Of a DNA stretch of 64,000 nt, positions 40,707 to 49,465 are shown in pieces. Numbering within the stretch: position 1 is the stretch's first letter; every line of letters starts with the position of its first letter. Source of the stretch: Arthrobacter sp. NtRootA1 (lineage in GTDB: Bacteria; Actinomycetota; Actinomycetes; Actinomycetales; Micrococcaceae); NCBI RefSeq assembly GCF_019976975.1, contig NZ_AP024630.1, positions 4,526,001 to 4,590,000 of the forward strand. The letters run 5' to 3'. Made by a program: the position numbers and the translations under genes. The notes beneath the pieces were generated by a model that was given only the letters and a program-made list of their open reading frames with translations, did no database searches and had not been told where the DNA came from.

Positions 40707-42567
40707 GGGTTCCCTCCTCTTCGAACCGGGACGCTTGTAGCTGGAATAGCGTTGCGTAGCGGCCCTGTAATGCGATGAGATCGTCGTGGGATCCCTCTTC
40801 GATGATCTGACCGTTTGCCAAGAAGACGATGCGGTCTGCGGGTCTGACGGTTGAGAGCCGGTGGGAGATCAGGACTACGGATGCCGGCTTAATCAGCCCA
40901 ATGATTTGTTCGAAGAACGATGTTTCCGAGCGAACATCGAGGTTGGCCGTGGGCTCGTCGAGAACTATCAGATTTCTGCCTTGTGAAGAGGCGAAGACCG
41001 ATCGAAGAACGGCCAGTTTTTGCCACTGACCACCTGATAAATCACGTCCGCCTGTGGCGTTTTGCCACAGCTTGGTGTCCAGAGTTGCATCGAGGTCACC
41101 CAGCAGCGTTCCCAACCCGCATCTATTCATTATCTGGATTAATTGACAGTCGGTGACCTCCGCTTCGGGCGCGGATAATCTGATGTTCTCCCGTAGGGCG
41201 AGCGGGTAGTGCACGAAGTCCTGGAAGAGGACCGATATCCTGCGGCGCCATCCTGATGGGTCGAGGTCGCGCATGTCGGTTCCATTGACGGTTACTCGTC
41301 CGGAAGTTGGGTGGTAGAGCCCGGCAAGCAGTTTGATCAGCGTCGTCTTACCGGCGCCGTTGCTGCCTACGATGGCGAGGTTCTCTCCTGGTCGGATAGT
41401 CAGATTAAGGTCATGGAATACGGGATGGTGCTGTCCTGGGTACTGGAAGCACACATTCTCGAACCGGACCGTGGCGGCCTTAGCAGGGGAATTCAGTTTT
41501 CCCTTCTGCTCAAGGGCATCCTCGTTTTGGAGCGCACGCAGGGCCTCCACAGCAGATTTTCCGTATTCGATGTCGAAAGCTTCTGACCCCATGACTGAGA
41601 TGGCAAAGATGCCCAGCACGGCAACGAGTGCAGATGTAAGTTGGGCGGAGGACAGTTCACCGGCAAGGGCGGCCAGCCCGGGAATCCCCAGCCCCAGGGT
41701 CCCTGCGCTCAATGCAAGACTTGCGTTGACCCATTGGCGGTTCAGGATTGTCCTACGTATGCGCCAGTAGTCCTTCATCCACGAATAGTGAGCCTCCAGT
41801 CGGCGCTCGCTGATCCACGGACCTAGGCCAAAAAGACGGACTTCCGTCCCTGCGGCAGGACCAAGGGCAAGATTTGCCCAGAAATCGACTTTCCGACGTT
41901 CTGGTGTAGCAGCGTCTTTGACCCCTTCGAGAAACATCCACTGGCGCCTGGTGATCGACCTGATGACTAACGAGAGGATGAGGAGCGCGAGGGCCAGAAG
42001 CGGGAACCATTGCGCAAGGACCGCGCTCATGAGGACGGCGCTGAGGACGCGAGCTGTGATCTCAAGCTGCCCGGTTGCAGCTGTTCCAGGCGAACGAAGC
42101 CGCCACGTGAGGCCCTGATCTCCAGCCTTTTCAAGTAGATCCCTGTATGCGGGATCCTCAAGGTGCCCGATTTCGGTTCTTCGAAGGGACAGCTCCCTGA
42201 CCCTTGAGCGCACAGCACCGTCGATTCCTTTTATCACCGAAACCTTCATCGACTTCGAAACAATTTCCGCAGTTTGTCGCGCCAGCAGGACCCCCGCCAG
42301 CCCGGCAGCGGGCCAGAGCAAATCTGCTCGTTCAGTAAGGCTATGGACGACTTCGTGGGTAAGGAATGCTGAGAGCGGCCCAGCCGCAACCGAACAAGCA
42401 GTGCAACAAAGGAGTATGCCGAGAGGCCCTGAAGAACCAGCCATCAGAAGTCTGAGAAGGGCAAGACGTTCCCGGGCGAGGTTTGTCCCGGCGTGAAGTA
42501 TCCGGGGGCCAAGAGCGTTTGTCCTGTTCGCGGAGGGTTGCCCTGGATGAGGCCCAGAGGCGCCCAT
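40699..42567 (-). CDS. ABC exporter half-transporter (TMD-NBD fusion)
   Basis: 622 residues from the ATG at 42567, which shares one base with the preceding stop (TGATG). Membrane domain, then Walker A 'VGSNGAGKTTLIKLLAGLYH', signature 'DLSGGQWQKLAVLRSVFASS', Walker B 'LIVLDEPTANLDVRSE' and 'VLISHRLSTVRPADRIVFL'. A longer in-frame upstream extension has implausible composition and overlays the nucleotidyltransferase gene. Partner of the other half-transporter; both NBDs look functional. Confidence 0.9.
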   Translation of the reverse strand: MGASGPHPGQPSANRTNALGPRILHAGTNLARERLALLRLLMAGSSGPLGILLCCTACSVAAGPLSAFLTHEVVHSLTERADLLWPAAGLAGVLLARQTAEIVSKSMKVSVIKGIDGAVRSRVRELSLRRTEIGHLEDPAYRDLLEKAGDQGLTWRLRSPGTAATGQLEITARVLSAVLMSAVLAQWFPLLALALLILSLVIRSITRRQWMFLEGVKDAATPERRKVDFWANLALGPAAGTEVRLFGLGPWISERRLEAHYSWMKDYWRIRRTILNRQWVNASLALSAGTLGLGIPGLAALAGELSSAQLTSALVAVLGIFAISVMGSEAFDIEYGKSAVEALRALQNEDALEQKGKLNSPAKAATVRFENVCFQYPGQHHPVFHDLNLTIRPGENLAIVGSNGAGKTTLIKLLAGLYHPTSGRVTVNGTDMRDLDPSGWRRRISVLFQDFVHYPLALRENIRLSAPEAEVTDCQLIQIMNRCGLGTLLGDLDATLDTKLWQNATGGRDLSGGQWQKLAVLRSVFASSQGRNLIVLDEPTANLDVRSETSFFEQIIGLIKPASVVLISHRLSTVRPADRIVFLANGQIIEEGSHDDLIALQGRYATLFQLQASRFEEEGTHD

Positions 42568-44204
42568 CACGGTGCGACTAGGCGGAGCGGGAATATAACC
42601 GATGCGTTGCGGGCAGGATCTGTCGGGCTGATGTCTTGGAACCCGACAAAAGCATCCAAGTGGGTCATGGCGTCTGGCTTGTAGGAAGGGAATATCGCCC
42701 AAGGAAGTTCGGCCCTCAACACGAGCCGGTTGGCGTCGACTCCCTCCTCCGTCCACTCTGCGGTGATGGCCTCCTCGGTTGAAGCACCTCCCGGGGCGCG
42801 ATTCCTGACACGCGTGGCTGCGTATGGATAGGAATGGTAAATTTCGACCGCTGGGTTCCCGAAATTCAACAGAGCTACACAATGGCCCCATAGCGAGCCT
42901 GAGTCCAGCCGCAGTTCGACCGAGAGTGACTCATTGGTCCAGGCGAATGTAAAAAAGGCAGAGATGTTCCTGCCTTGAAGGCGATGGTTAAAGGATCGGA
43001 TGTTGGGGTTTTCCGTCGCTATATCCGGCGTGGGGCGGCCCGGTTCGAGCTTTAGAACCTTCCCGCCCAACTTGGCAGCTGAATGTTCCAATGATTGTGT
43101 TCTGATGATCTCTTCGGAGGCATCCAACAGACCGGGAACAGTCCGAAGGAGGAAGGGGAAGTGATCCCGGCTCCAAAGGGTTACATAGTGGTTCACCGCC
43201 TGCCCTTGATAGGCCATCAAAGGCCAGGGAAGTATACGCAAATATTCCTCGCAAGCCGCCGCAGCAAATCCTGCAGCATCTTCGGCCTCCCATTCGGTAA
43301 CTAAGTCGCGGAAGAGGACGACATCAAATTCCTCTCTGGACATAAGATCTGCCAACTCCGCGAGTTCACTAAGACGAATGGTGTGGTTTGTCAGCCAGTG
43401 GGGCTTGAGTTTGTCTTTAAGGAGATTGCCGCAAATTATCAGAGCGGACATTTCTGCCTTCAGCACCCTGATTGGCCCATGGCTGGTTTCGATGTTCGTG
43501 GAGTTCCCGAACAGGGCATCGAAGGTAATCTCGGACCTGTCGGCGGGCTGGGATTCAGCGCCTTCGTCGATGTCTATGCGGCCAGGCTTTGCGAGATCGA
43601 CGACCTCCAATGCCGGGTATCCCCAGATCGGAAAACAGTGATGCAGGTCCAGGGAGTAATGCCCGAATCCGGCCTTTTCGGCTTCACCCGTTGTCAGGAC
43701 TCGGGCGAAGTGTCCCGCTTCGTGAATACCGCAAGGCCAGTCCGGCCGGAGAACATGATTGATTTCTCGCAGGGGTTCATAGTAGAGGTCAGCTTTGCCA
43801 CGACTCGCCTGCGGAACCACCAAATCAATATCGGCATACATTCGGATCGGGGAGCTTTCTCCAGTGATCAGTGAAGCCGTGGGTCCCTTGATGAGGACTG
43901 ATTCGAGACTTTTACGCGTGAGGTGGCGCTGGACCCGGGAAATTTCCTGTAGATAGAAGTCGTTTCGCGACTCTACGCGGTGTTGTTCTTCTTGAACCTC
44001 GACAATCAGTTGCTCATCATCGAGGACCATCGCGCGGTCATTCAGCAGACGTTGAAGCCGCCCAACCAGTCGATGCCGAATCAGTGCCTGAAGAACAACT
44101 TCGCGGGACGCGTTGACTGTGACCGGAATTACCCTATCGTCCTTGATTTTTCGACCGGCCACAACACAAAGAAATTCAAACAGTTCCATTTCATCCCATT
44201 TCAT
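42567..44204 (-). CDS. uncharacterised nucleotidyltransferase-like protein (PF14907-type)
   Basis: 545 residues from ATG 44204 (MKWDEMELFEF); ATG 44189 is also possible. The core 'LESVLIKGPTASLITGESSP' followed by 'IRMYADIDLVVPQ' gives the polymerase-beta-type KG-x-A and DxD (here D-I-D) pattern of the NTP_transf_5 family, frequently found in RiPP and other natural-product clusters. The C-terminal ~150 residues are beta-rich ('NESLSVELRLDSGSLWGHCV') and unassigned. Acts in the cytoplasm on an unknown substrate. First gene of the exporter operon. Confidence 0.7.
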   Translation of the reverse strand: MKWDEMELFEFLCVVAGRKIKDDRVIPVTVNASREVVLQALIRHRLVGRLQRLLNDRAMVLDDEQLIVEVQEEQHRVESRNDFYLQEISRVQRHLTRKSLESVLIKGPTASLITGESSPIRMYADIDLVVPQASRGKADLYYEPLREINHVLRPDWPCGIHEAGHFARVLTTGEAEKAGFGHYSLDLHHCFPIWGYPALEVVDLAKPGRIDIDEGAESQPADRSEITFDALFGNSTNIETSHGPIRVLKAEMSALIICGNLLKDKLKPHWLTNHTIRLSELAELADLMSREEFDVVLFRDLVTEWEAEDAAGFAAAACEEYLRILPWPLMAYQGQAVNHYVTLWSRDHFPFLLRTVPGLLDASEEIIRTQSLEHSAAKLGGKVLKLEPGRPTPDIATENPNIRSFNHRLQGRNISAFFTFAWTNESLSVELRLDSGSLWGHCVALLNFGNPAVEIYHSYPYAATRVRNRAPGGASTEEAITAEWTEEGVDANRLVLRAELPWAIFPSYKPDAMTHLDAFVGFQDISPTDPARNASVIFPLRLVAP

Positions 44205-44323
44205 TTGAGGTCTGTCGTTTCGCTCCACCGAGCTGGCCTTTCGGCTTCCTGATTCCAATTCCGGTCGTGTGCATCTCAGGCAGTCGCTGGGCCAGTGATT
44301 CACCTCGTCTGGAGGAGGACGTC

Positions 44324-44362
44324 ATGAGAAAGCGTTTTCTCAGATCCTACGAAACAGTGTAG
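44324..44362 (+). CDS. 12-codon mini-ORF with strong ribosome site (leader or tiny precursor)
   Basis: MRKRFLRSYETV follows GGAGGAGG with 5-nt spacing, an excellent ribosome site. It lies at the start of the divergent intergenic gap, on the strand of the biosynthetic operon. It could be a leader peptide or a tiny peptide precursor; no function is claimed. Confidence 0.4.
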   Translation: MRKRFLRSYETV

Positions 44363-44541
44363 TCTGTCGTCAAAGTTGTGGCAGCCGTGTTCGATCGATA
44401 CCGGGAGACTTGCGTTTCGGGGCTCTGACGATGTCGTTGGAAGCCTCGCTGGCAGGGTGCTCGACCCTCCATGTCGTATCCGTCCAGGGGGCCAACAAAT
44501 ACACCAGCACGCTGGATGCGTGTTCTTTCAAAGGAGGCCGA

Positions 44542-44574
44542 ATGTTTGTTAGTTCTCAGGGCGTGCCCAGATGA
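44542..44574 (+). CDS. 10-residue mini-ORF coupled to the amine oxidase gene
   Basis: MFVSSQGVPR, with AAAGGAGG 4 nt before its ATG; its TGA overlaps the ATG of the next gene (ATGA). The oxidase ATG has no ribosome site of its own and a stop lies upstream in its frame, so ribosomes probably reach it through this mini-ORF. Leader peptide or precursor, not resolved. Confidence 0.5.
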   Translation: MFVSSQGVPR

Positions 44575-45995
44575 GCCAACACGACGTTGCCATCATCGGG
44601 GCGGGGGTGCTTGCAAAAGCAACTGCTCTTGAACTCTGCAAGCTTGGAAAGTCTGTTGTTGTTTTCGCCCCGCCCGAGTTGGCCCGGAGGAGTGCCAGTA
44701 GCGCGGCCGGCGCGATGCTTGGTGCTTTCGCGGAGTTCACGAAGGGAAAAGACGACTTCGCGGATCGTCAGGAGGCCGAACTCCGTATCAGATCTGGGCG
44801 CCGTTGGCAGTCCTGGTACGACGAGATCACCGACGGCATATCCCACGAGGGGGGCGTTCGTCGGGGAACCTTCATCGTGGCCACCAATACGGGCCTCGAG
44901 GACGTGGAGAACGTTGAGTTCATTCAGGAGCGTGCGAGCCAGTTCGGCGAACCGCATTCATGGGTGGACCCGCGAGATGTTGATGGGCTGAACCCGCATC
45001 GCTTGTGCAGAGCCCAGAAGGTTCTTGCGCTGCCGAATGAGGGGTACATAGATAGTGGCGTCTTGCGCGATGCTGTCGACGAGGCCCTTATCAGGAATCC
45101 CTTGGCGACAGTGGTTGGCGAAACCGCAGTTAAGGTCACGATTGAGGGAGCAACACCCACTGTAGTTTCAAGCATTGGTCACGTCTATTCGGCCGCGGAC
45201 CTAGTTGTCGCTGCGGGGGCAGAAAGCACGAAGCTGTTGCGCCAACTTCATCTGCCGTTCTCTTTGGGTGTTCCGGAGCTTCTCGGGGGCAAGGGCGTTA
45301 GCGCAATAGTAACGGGTGATCTGGCGTTCGCGGGGGTGTTGCGTACACCCAATCGCGATTTCGCTTGTGGAACCCACATTGTTCCTCTTGGTTCTGGCCG
45401 AACTTATCTGGGCGCTACGAACCGCTTGGAAACAGAATCATTCCTCAACCCCAGAGCCACCTTGGGTGAACTGCATTCGATTGCGCACTCGCTCTCCAAC
45501 GAGATCAATGTCCATTTCAGGACAGCTGAGGTGACTGAAATCAGGGCAGGGTATCGGCCAATCTCGTCTGATGGATACCCTATCTACGGTCAAACAGCGC
45601 ACCCTCACGTCTTTGTTGCCACAGGGACGTATCGCAACGGCATACTCATGGCGCCCGAGATCGCAAGGACTGTCGCACTCGAGGTTGCAGGGTCGGCCCC
45701 ACAACCAACAAATGCCTTCTCCCCGGTCGAGCGGCAAAAGCTCTTCTCTGATCGGGACATGGAAGCGATCATGCTGGGCAGTCTGAAGCAAGTGGTTTCT
45801 TTCATGCAGGAGCCTGACGGAAACCTTCCCTTTAACCGTGCTGCGGAGCTCGAGGGATTATTGCGTGCCTTCCTCCAAGGCGCCCTCAACCTGGAAGGCG
45901 GAACGGAACTGGTCGCGCTGTATCGCGACCTGACCGATCGATACCCCATCAGTGAAGCCATGCCACTCCTCATGTATGAAGTCACCCAGCGATGA
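44571..45995 (+). CDS. ThiO-like FAD-dependent amine/amino acid oxidase
   Basis: 474 residues. FAD-binding 'HDVAIIGAGVLAKATALELC' at the start, the ThiO-like 'ASSAAGAMLGAFAEF', and the closing motifs 'GYRPISSDGYPIYGQ' and 'VFVATGTYRNGILMAPEIAR' match glycine oxidase/D-amino acid oxidases of the DAO family. A ~100-residue C-terminal extension (from about 375) is not part of that fold and looks helical. Would oxidise a primary amine or D-amino acid to imine with H2O2. Coupled upstream to a mini-ORF and downstream to the phosphatase by ATGA. Confidence 0.83.
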   Translation: MSQHDVAIIGAGVLAKATALELCKLGKSVVVFAPPELARRSASSAAGAMLGAFAEFTKGKDDFADRQEAELRIRSGRRWQSWYDEITDGISHEGGVRRGTFIVATNTGLEDVENVEFIQERASQFGEPHSWVDPRDVDGLNPHRLCRAQKVLALPNEGYIDSGVLRDAVDEALIRNPLATVVGETAVKVTIEGATPTVVSSIGHVYSAADLVVAAGAESTKLLRQLHLPFSLGVPELLGGKGVSAIVTGDLAFAGVLRTPNRDFACGTHIVPLGSGRTYLGATNRLETESFLNPRATLGELHSIAHSLSNEINVHFRTAEVTEIRAGYRPISSDGYPIYGQTAHPHVFVATGTYRNGILMAPEIARTVALEVAGSAPQPTNAFSPVERQKLFSDRDMEAIMLGSLKQVVSFMQEPDGNLPFNRAAELEGLLRAFLQGALNLEGGTELVALYRDLTDRYPISEAMPLLMYEVTQR

Positions 45996-46642
45996 CCGAG
46001 ATGGAGTGTGAGTATTCTTCATCCGACTCCGAGGGTCGCCAAGTGGTGATCTTTGATTTGGACGGAACGATAATCGACAGCTCAGCTTCAATGGAGGCAT
46101 CCTTCCGAGCCGCGTTTTCCCGCGTTCATGGTCAGCAGGATGGGGTGCCCTTCGAGGAGCTGCGCAAGCGCCAAGGTGTCCCCTTTCCCACGATCTGTCA
46201 GGAGATGGGATGGTCAGCGGCGCTACCGGCCGCATTCATTGAGGAAAGCAGACGACGAATGGGTTCCGTCCGGGTCTTCCCCGGCATGGAGAGCATTCTT
46301 CGGGAACTCTCCGGAGAAGGCGTCATTTTGGCACTGCTCACCGGTAAGGACCGATCCAGATCCGTTCAGATCCTCGCCCAGTTCGGCTTGCACGACCTTT
46401 TTGAGTCAACGGTGTGCGGGGATGATGCCTTGCCGGGAAAACCCGAACCGGCAGGGGTGCGAGAGCTGATTCTGCGCTGCGGTTCGACGCCGGACAGGAC
46501 GACTTATGTCGGTGACGCTCCTGCCGACTTCTGGTGTGCTCAGAGGGCGGGGGTTCGCTTCATTGGTGTGAAGTGTGGTTTGGGCAGCCGGCGCTGCTTG
46601 AAGGCTTGGGCTGCCGGGTTGCCAGCAACCCGGCAGGGCTGA
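45992..46642 (+). CDS. HAD-family phosphatase (RifM-like)
   Basis: 216 residues. HAD motif I 'VVIFDLDGTIIDS' (residues 19-31), motif II Thr in 'ALLTGKDRSRS', the Lys in 'ALPGKPEPAGVREL' and motif III 'YVGDAPADFWCAQRAG'. It is like the small phosphatases of the AHBA pathway (RifM) and of phosphoglycolate type. With the RifL/RifN/RifJ-like neighbours, dephosphorylation of a sugar phosphate intermediate is a reasonable role. Coupled to the oxidase gene by ATGA. Confidence 0.82.
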   Translation: MTEMECEYSSSDSEGRQVVIFDLDGTIIDSSASMEASFRAAFSRVHGQQDGVPFEELRKRQGVPFPTICQEMGWSAALPAAFIEESRRRMGSVRVFPGMESILRELSGEGVILALLTGKDRSRSVQILAQFGLHDLFESTVCGDDALPGKPEPAGVRELILRCGSTPDRTTYVGDAPADFWCAQRAGVRFIGVKCGLGSRRCLKAWAAGLPATRQG

Positions 46643-46652
46643 GGGCAGCCTT

Positions 46653-47126
46653 GTGGACACTGCAGGTGAAGTCGTCGTGAAACGGATCCTTCTTGTGCAC
46701 GGGCCGAACCTGGGCAGGCTTGGACTGCGCAGGCCCGAAGTTTATGGGCGCACCACTCTCGTGCAACTGGAGACGCAATTGCGAGCCCAGGGACTTGTCT
46801 CTGGATTCGAGGTTATCTGTTTTCAGTCGAATTTTGAGGGGGAGATCATTAGTTTCATTGACGATCAGCGGGCTGCGGCTGGGGTAATTTTGAATCCTGG
46901 CGCGTTGATGATGTCGGGTTGGGCCCTACGGGATTGTCTTGAGGACTTCACCGGGACAAAAATCGAACTGCACATTTCAAACGTCTTCGCTAGAGAGAAT
47001 TTCCGAAGGTCATCGGTACTGGCCGACGTCATGGACGGGTTCATCTCGGGTCTTGGCGTCGCTGGCTATTCAGCTGCCCTCGAGGTCCTGATGGGTGGGC
47101 TACGGAACGCGGAAGGCCAAGCATGA
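46653..47126 (+). CDS. variant type II 3-dehydroquinase-like protein (RifJ-like)
   Basis: 157 residues from GTG 46653; GTG 46677 is also possible and gives the usual family length. 'LLVHGPNLGRLGLRRPEVYG' keeps the catalytic Arg and Tyr, and 'IELHISNVFARENFRRSS' the active-site His and Arg. The conserved N-x-G-(A/G)-x-T-H-T-S is 'NPGALMMSGWALRD', so the substrate-binding His is replaced by Met. The enzyme may act on an altered dehydroquinate (for example amino-dehydroquinate) or another substrate. Coupled to the kinase gene by ATGA. Confidence 0.82.
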   Translation: MDTAGEVVVKRILLVHGPNLGRLGLRRPEVYGRTTLVQLETQLRAQGLVSGFEVICFQSNFEGEIISFIDDQRAAAGVILNPGALMMSGWALRDCLEDFTGTKIELHISNVFARENFRRSSVLADVMDGFISGLGVAGYSAALEVLMGGLRNAEGQA

Positions 47127-48244
47127 AGGTCGGACCATCGGACCAGAGACTTGCGCTTGATCTTGGTGCAACGAAGTTTGCTTATTGCGTCTCGGGGGGT
47201 CGGACAGCGTGGCAACCATCAGTCAAGCAGATCCCGTGGCTGGGCAGTGCCGAGAATGAGTTTGCGGCGATAGCGGAATTCTTGGACGAGGACCATCGGG
47301 TTTTTGGGGGAGTTCCCGTCATTTGTGTCGCTCCGACGTTGCAGGCAGGACGAGTGCTTTCCTGGCCGAACCGGTCGTACTGGGGTGGGTTTCCGTTGAT
47401 GGATGCCCTTCAATCCGTTTTGGAAAGCCCGGTCGTGGCGCTTGCTGATGGCGCCGCAGCGGCGTTAGTTGATGCTGGCCCTCGGAACGACGTGCATTAC
47501 ATTTCGCTCTTTTTCGGAACCGGTGTTGCCGGTGGTGTTGTCGATGACGGGGACGTCGCGCAGTTGGGTCCGCTGAACCCGGAGCTTGGGCACATTGTGA
47601 CCAACCCACACGGGGAAATTTGTGTTTGCGGTCGCAGAGGCTGCATTCAAGCGGGTTGGATCGCTTTCCAGGATGGACGCCTCAGTTTCGGTGATCTCGT
47701 TCGGGAAGTAGGAGCGCTACTCGTCACACTGTCCCGGATGTTTCCACGGTGTGTGGTTTCGCTCGGCGGTCGGCTCGTCACCGGGGGGACCGCGACAGGC
47801 GAACAACTCTTGTCCGACCTCCGGAACTTTGTTGGACACGACGCGTGGTCTCCCGAGATCCGTCTCTCCGGCGAAGTGTCCAACGCACCCTTGGCAGGTG
47901 CGCTTCTTCTGGACCGTGAGTCGGGCTACTTAGTACAAGGGAGGCTCGCCTTTCCCGGGGCCAGCACCTCCGACAGGGATCAGTTCGTTTCAGCACTTCA
48001 AGCTGCCGGTGTCCCAATCAACCGCGCCTATCCGCCATTGTTCGAATTGCCGGCGTACGGCCGGACACCGGAACCAGGGGCCACCTTCGAGCAGTTGGTC
48101 GAGAGATGTCCGAATGCCGTGTTGATTGGGCAAACCGGTTTCAGCATCCATCATCGAGCGCTGCTGTCCGGGCCCGATGATTTGCAGCGAGTGGCCCAGA
48201 TGATAGATGAAGCCGTCCAGTCCGTGAGAAAGAACCGACAGTGA
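47123..48244 (+). CDS. ROK-family sugar kinase fused to AHBA-synthase-like C-terminal domain
   Basis: 373 residues. Residues 1-270 are ROK: 'LALDLGATKFAYCVSGG', the catalytic Asp in 'ALADGAAAALVDA', and the zinc motif 'CVCGRRGCIQ' after ELGHI. Residues about 275-373 are foreign to ROK and match the C-terminus of AHBA synthase/DegT aminotransferases: 'AFPGASTSDRDQFVSALQAA', 'ERCPNAVLIGQ' and 'SIHHRALLSGPDDLQRVAQM'. RifN, the kanosamine 6-kinase of AHBA pathways, is also ROK. The PLP-binding part of the aminotransferase is absent. GTGA overlap to the next gene. Confidence 0.8.
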   Translation: MKVGPSDQRLALDLGATKFAYCVSGGRTAWQPSVKQIPWLGSAENEFAAIAEFLDEDHRVFGGVPVICVAPTLQAGRVLSWPNRSYWGGFPLMDALQSVLESPVVALADGAAAALVDAGPRNDVHYISLFFGTGVAGGVVDDGDVAQLGPLNPELGHIVTNPHGEICVCGRRGCIQAGWIAFQDGRLSFGDLVREVGALLVTLSRMFPRCVVSLGGRLVTGGTATGEQLLSDLRNFVGHDAWSPEIRLSGEVSNAPLAGALLLDRESGYLVQGRLAFPGASTSDRDQFVSALQAAGVPINRAYPPLFELPAYGRTPEPGATFEQLVERCPNAVLIGQTGFSIHHRALLSGPDDLQRVAQMIDEAVQSVRKNRQ

Positions 48245-49308
48245 AAAGTGCCTTGATCTTAGGTTTCGGATGGGCAGCTCGAGAGCTCTGGGTACCAGCC
48301 CTCGCGACGGCAGGATTCGGTACGTTCGGGGTGATAGACCAGCATGCCGACATGGCCGCCGTTACAGGGAAACAGATACGGCGCCACGAGAATGTCTCTG
48401 GTATTTCGTCATCCGCCTACGACGTCGCGGTGGTTGCTTCCCCAAATGCAACGCATTCAGCCGTGGCCGCGGAGCTATTGGAGCGGGGGCTTCGAGTCGT
48501 TGTTGAGAAGCCCATTTGCGTAAGTGTGGACGAGTTCAAGCTGTTGCAGCAAGCAGCATCCAACGGTGGCGGCGAATTGCTGCGCAGCTGCAGCAGCCGG
48601 TATGACCCCCATTTGGTCGAGTTTCGGGAACATCTTCAGGAGGTGGGCCTGAGTAAGCCTACCTATGTGAAAGTTTCTTGGCTGAGGGAGAACGGCATCC
48701 CTAATTCTCCCTGGCATACGCAGTCCCAACATGCCGTTGCCGGGTCATGTCTGGATCTAGGGTGGCACCTGCTTGAAAGTGTCATGGAACTTGTTGGCTA
48801 CGCTCCACTTCAGTGTTTAGACGCACAATTCGATTGCGATCCGGGTACGCAAGGGGCGGGCAGGGCTTCGTGGCATCGAAGCGACCTTCAGATCTCATCA
48901 ATTGACGTGGACACGATGTCCGAAATTTCGTTCACCAATGAGAACGGGGTTTCGGTGGAGCTACGGACAGCGTGGAGATCGACAATGTCGGGGGATCGGG
49001 TAACGATTGAAGTGGGGGACAGCACCGGCTTTGGCCGTCTTACGACTCTTTTCGGTCTATCCCAGTCCTTGTCGCAGGTCCCGAATATCGAATCGAGCGT
49101 CCGCGGGCGGAAATTCCTAAAGGAACTCCCGCCTAAGGCTCGAGGGGTCGCGCACGCCCGGATGGTCACCGACTTCGTCAATGGTCATTTTCTTCCGGCA
49201 AACTTGGGCCAATCCTGGGAACAACTCGAGTCGTTGGCTGGAGCGGCACAGCAGATAGTAGCTAGTCATGAGGTTTGGCGCTCTTCGCGTGTCTGGGGGA
49301 GGAAATAG
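48241..49308 (+). CDS. Gfo/Idh/MocA oxidoreductase (RifL-like)
   Basis: 355 residues from the GTG overlapping the kinase stop. 'SALILGFGWAARELWVPALA' is a nucleotide-binding start of the RifL type, and 'LERGLRVVVEKPICVSVDEF' the EKP motif; 'GSCLDLGWHLLESVMELVG' has the D-x3-H-like catalytic element. RifL-type enzymes are proposed to oxidise C3 of a (UDP-)glucose for amination in AHBA precursor formation. Last gene of the tightly coupled chain. Confidence 0.83.
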   Translation: MKSALILGFGWAARELWVPALATAGFGTFGVIDQHADMAAVTGKQIRRHENVSGISSSAYDVAVVASPNATHSAVAAELLERGLRVVVEKPICVSVDEFKLLQQAASNGGGELLRSCSSRYDPHLVEFREHLQEVGLSKPTYVKVSWLRENGIPNSPWHTQSQHAVAGSCLDLGWHLLESVMELVGYAPLQCLDAQFDCDPGTQGAGRASWHRSDLQISSIDVDTMSEISFTNENGVSVELRTAWRSTMSGDRVTIEVGDSTGFGRLTTLFGLSQSLSQVPNIESSVRGRKFLKELPPKARGVAHARMVTDFVNGHFLPANLGQSWEQLESLAGAAQQIVASHEVWRSSRVWGRK

Positions 49309-49465
49309 CAATTACATAACAGCAACTGTCCGAAACCAGGATCCGAGCATGTACTCCGGCACGAACTTTTGACCCGTGCCTGGCTTCGCTCATGTATCGT
49401 GTCGCATCCTCGAGGTTGCGATACCGCAGACCCCTTTTATTTGACGAACCCAGAAGGCATACCGA

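Noticed and set aside
42568..42891. In-frame extension of the exporter beyond 42567
   Set aside because: Overlaps the end of the nucleotidyltransferase gene and has no protein-like pattern; the TGATG junction marks the real start.
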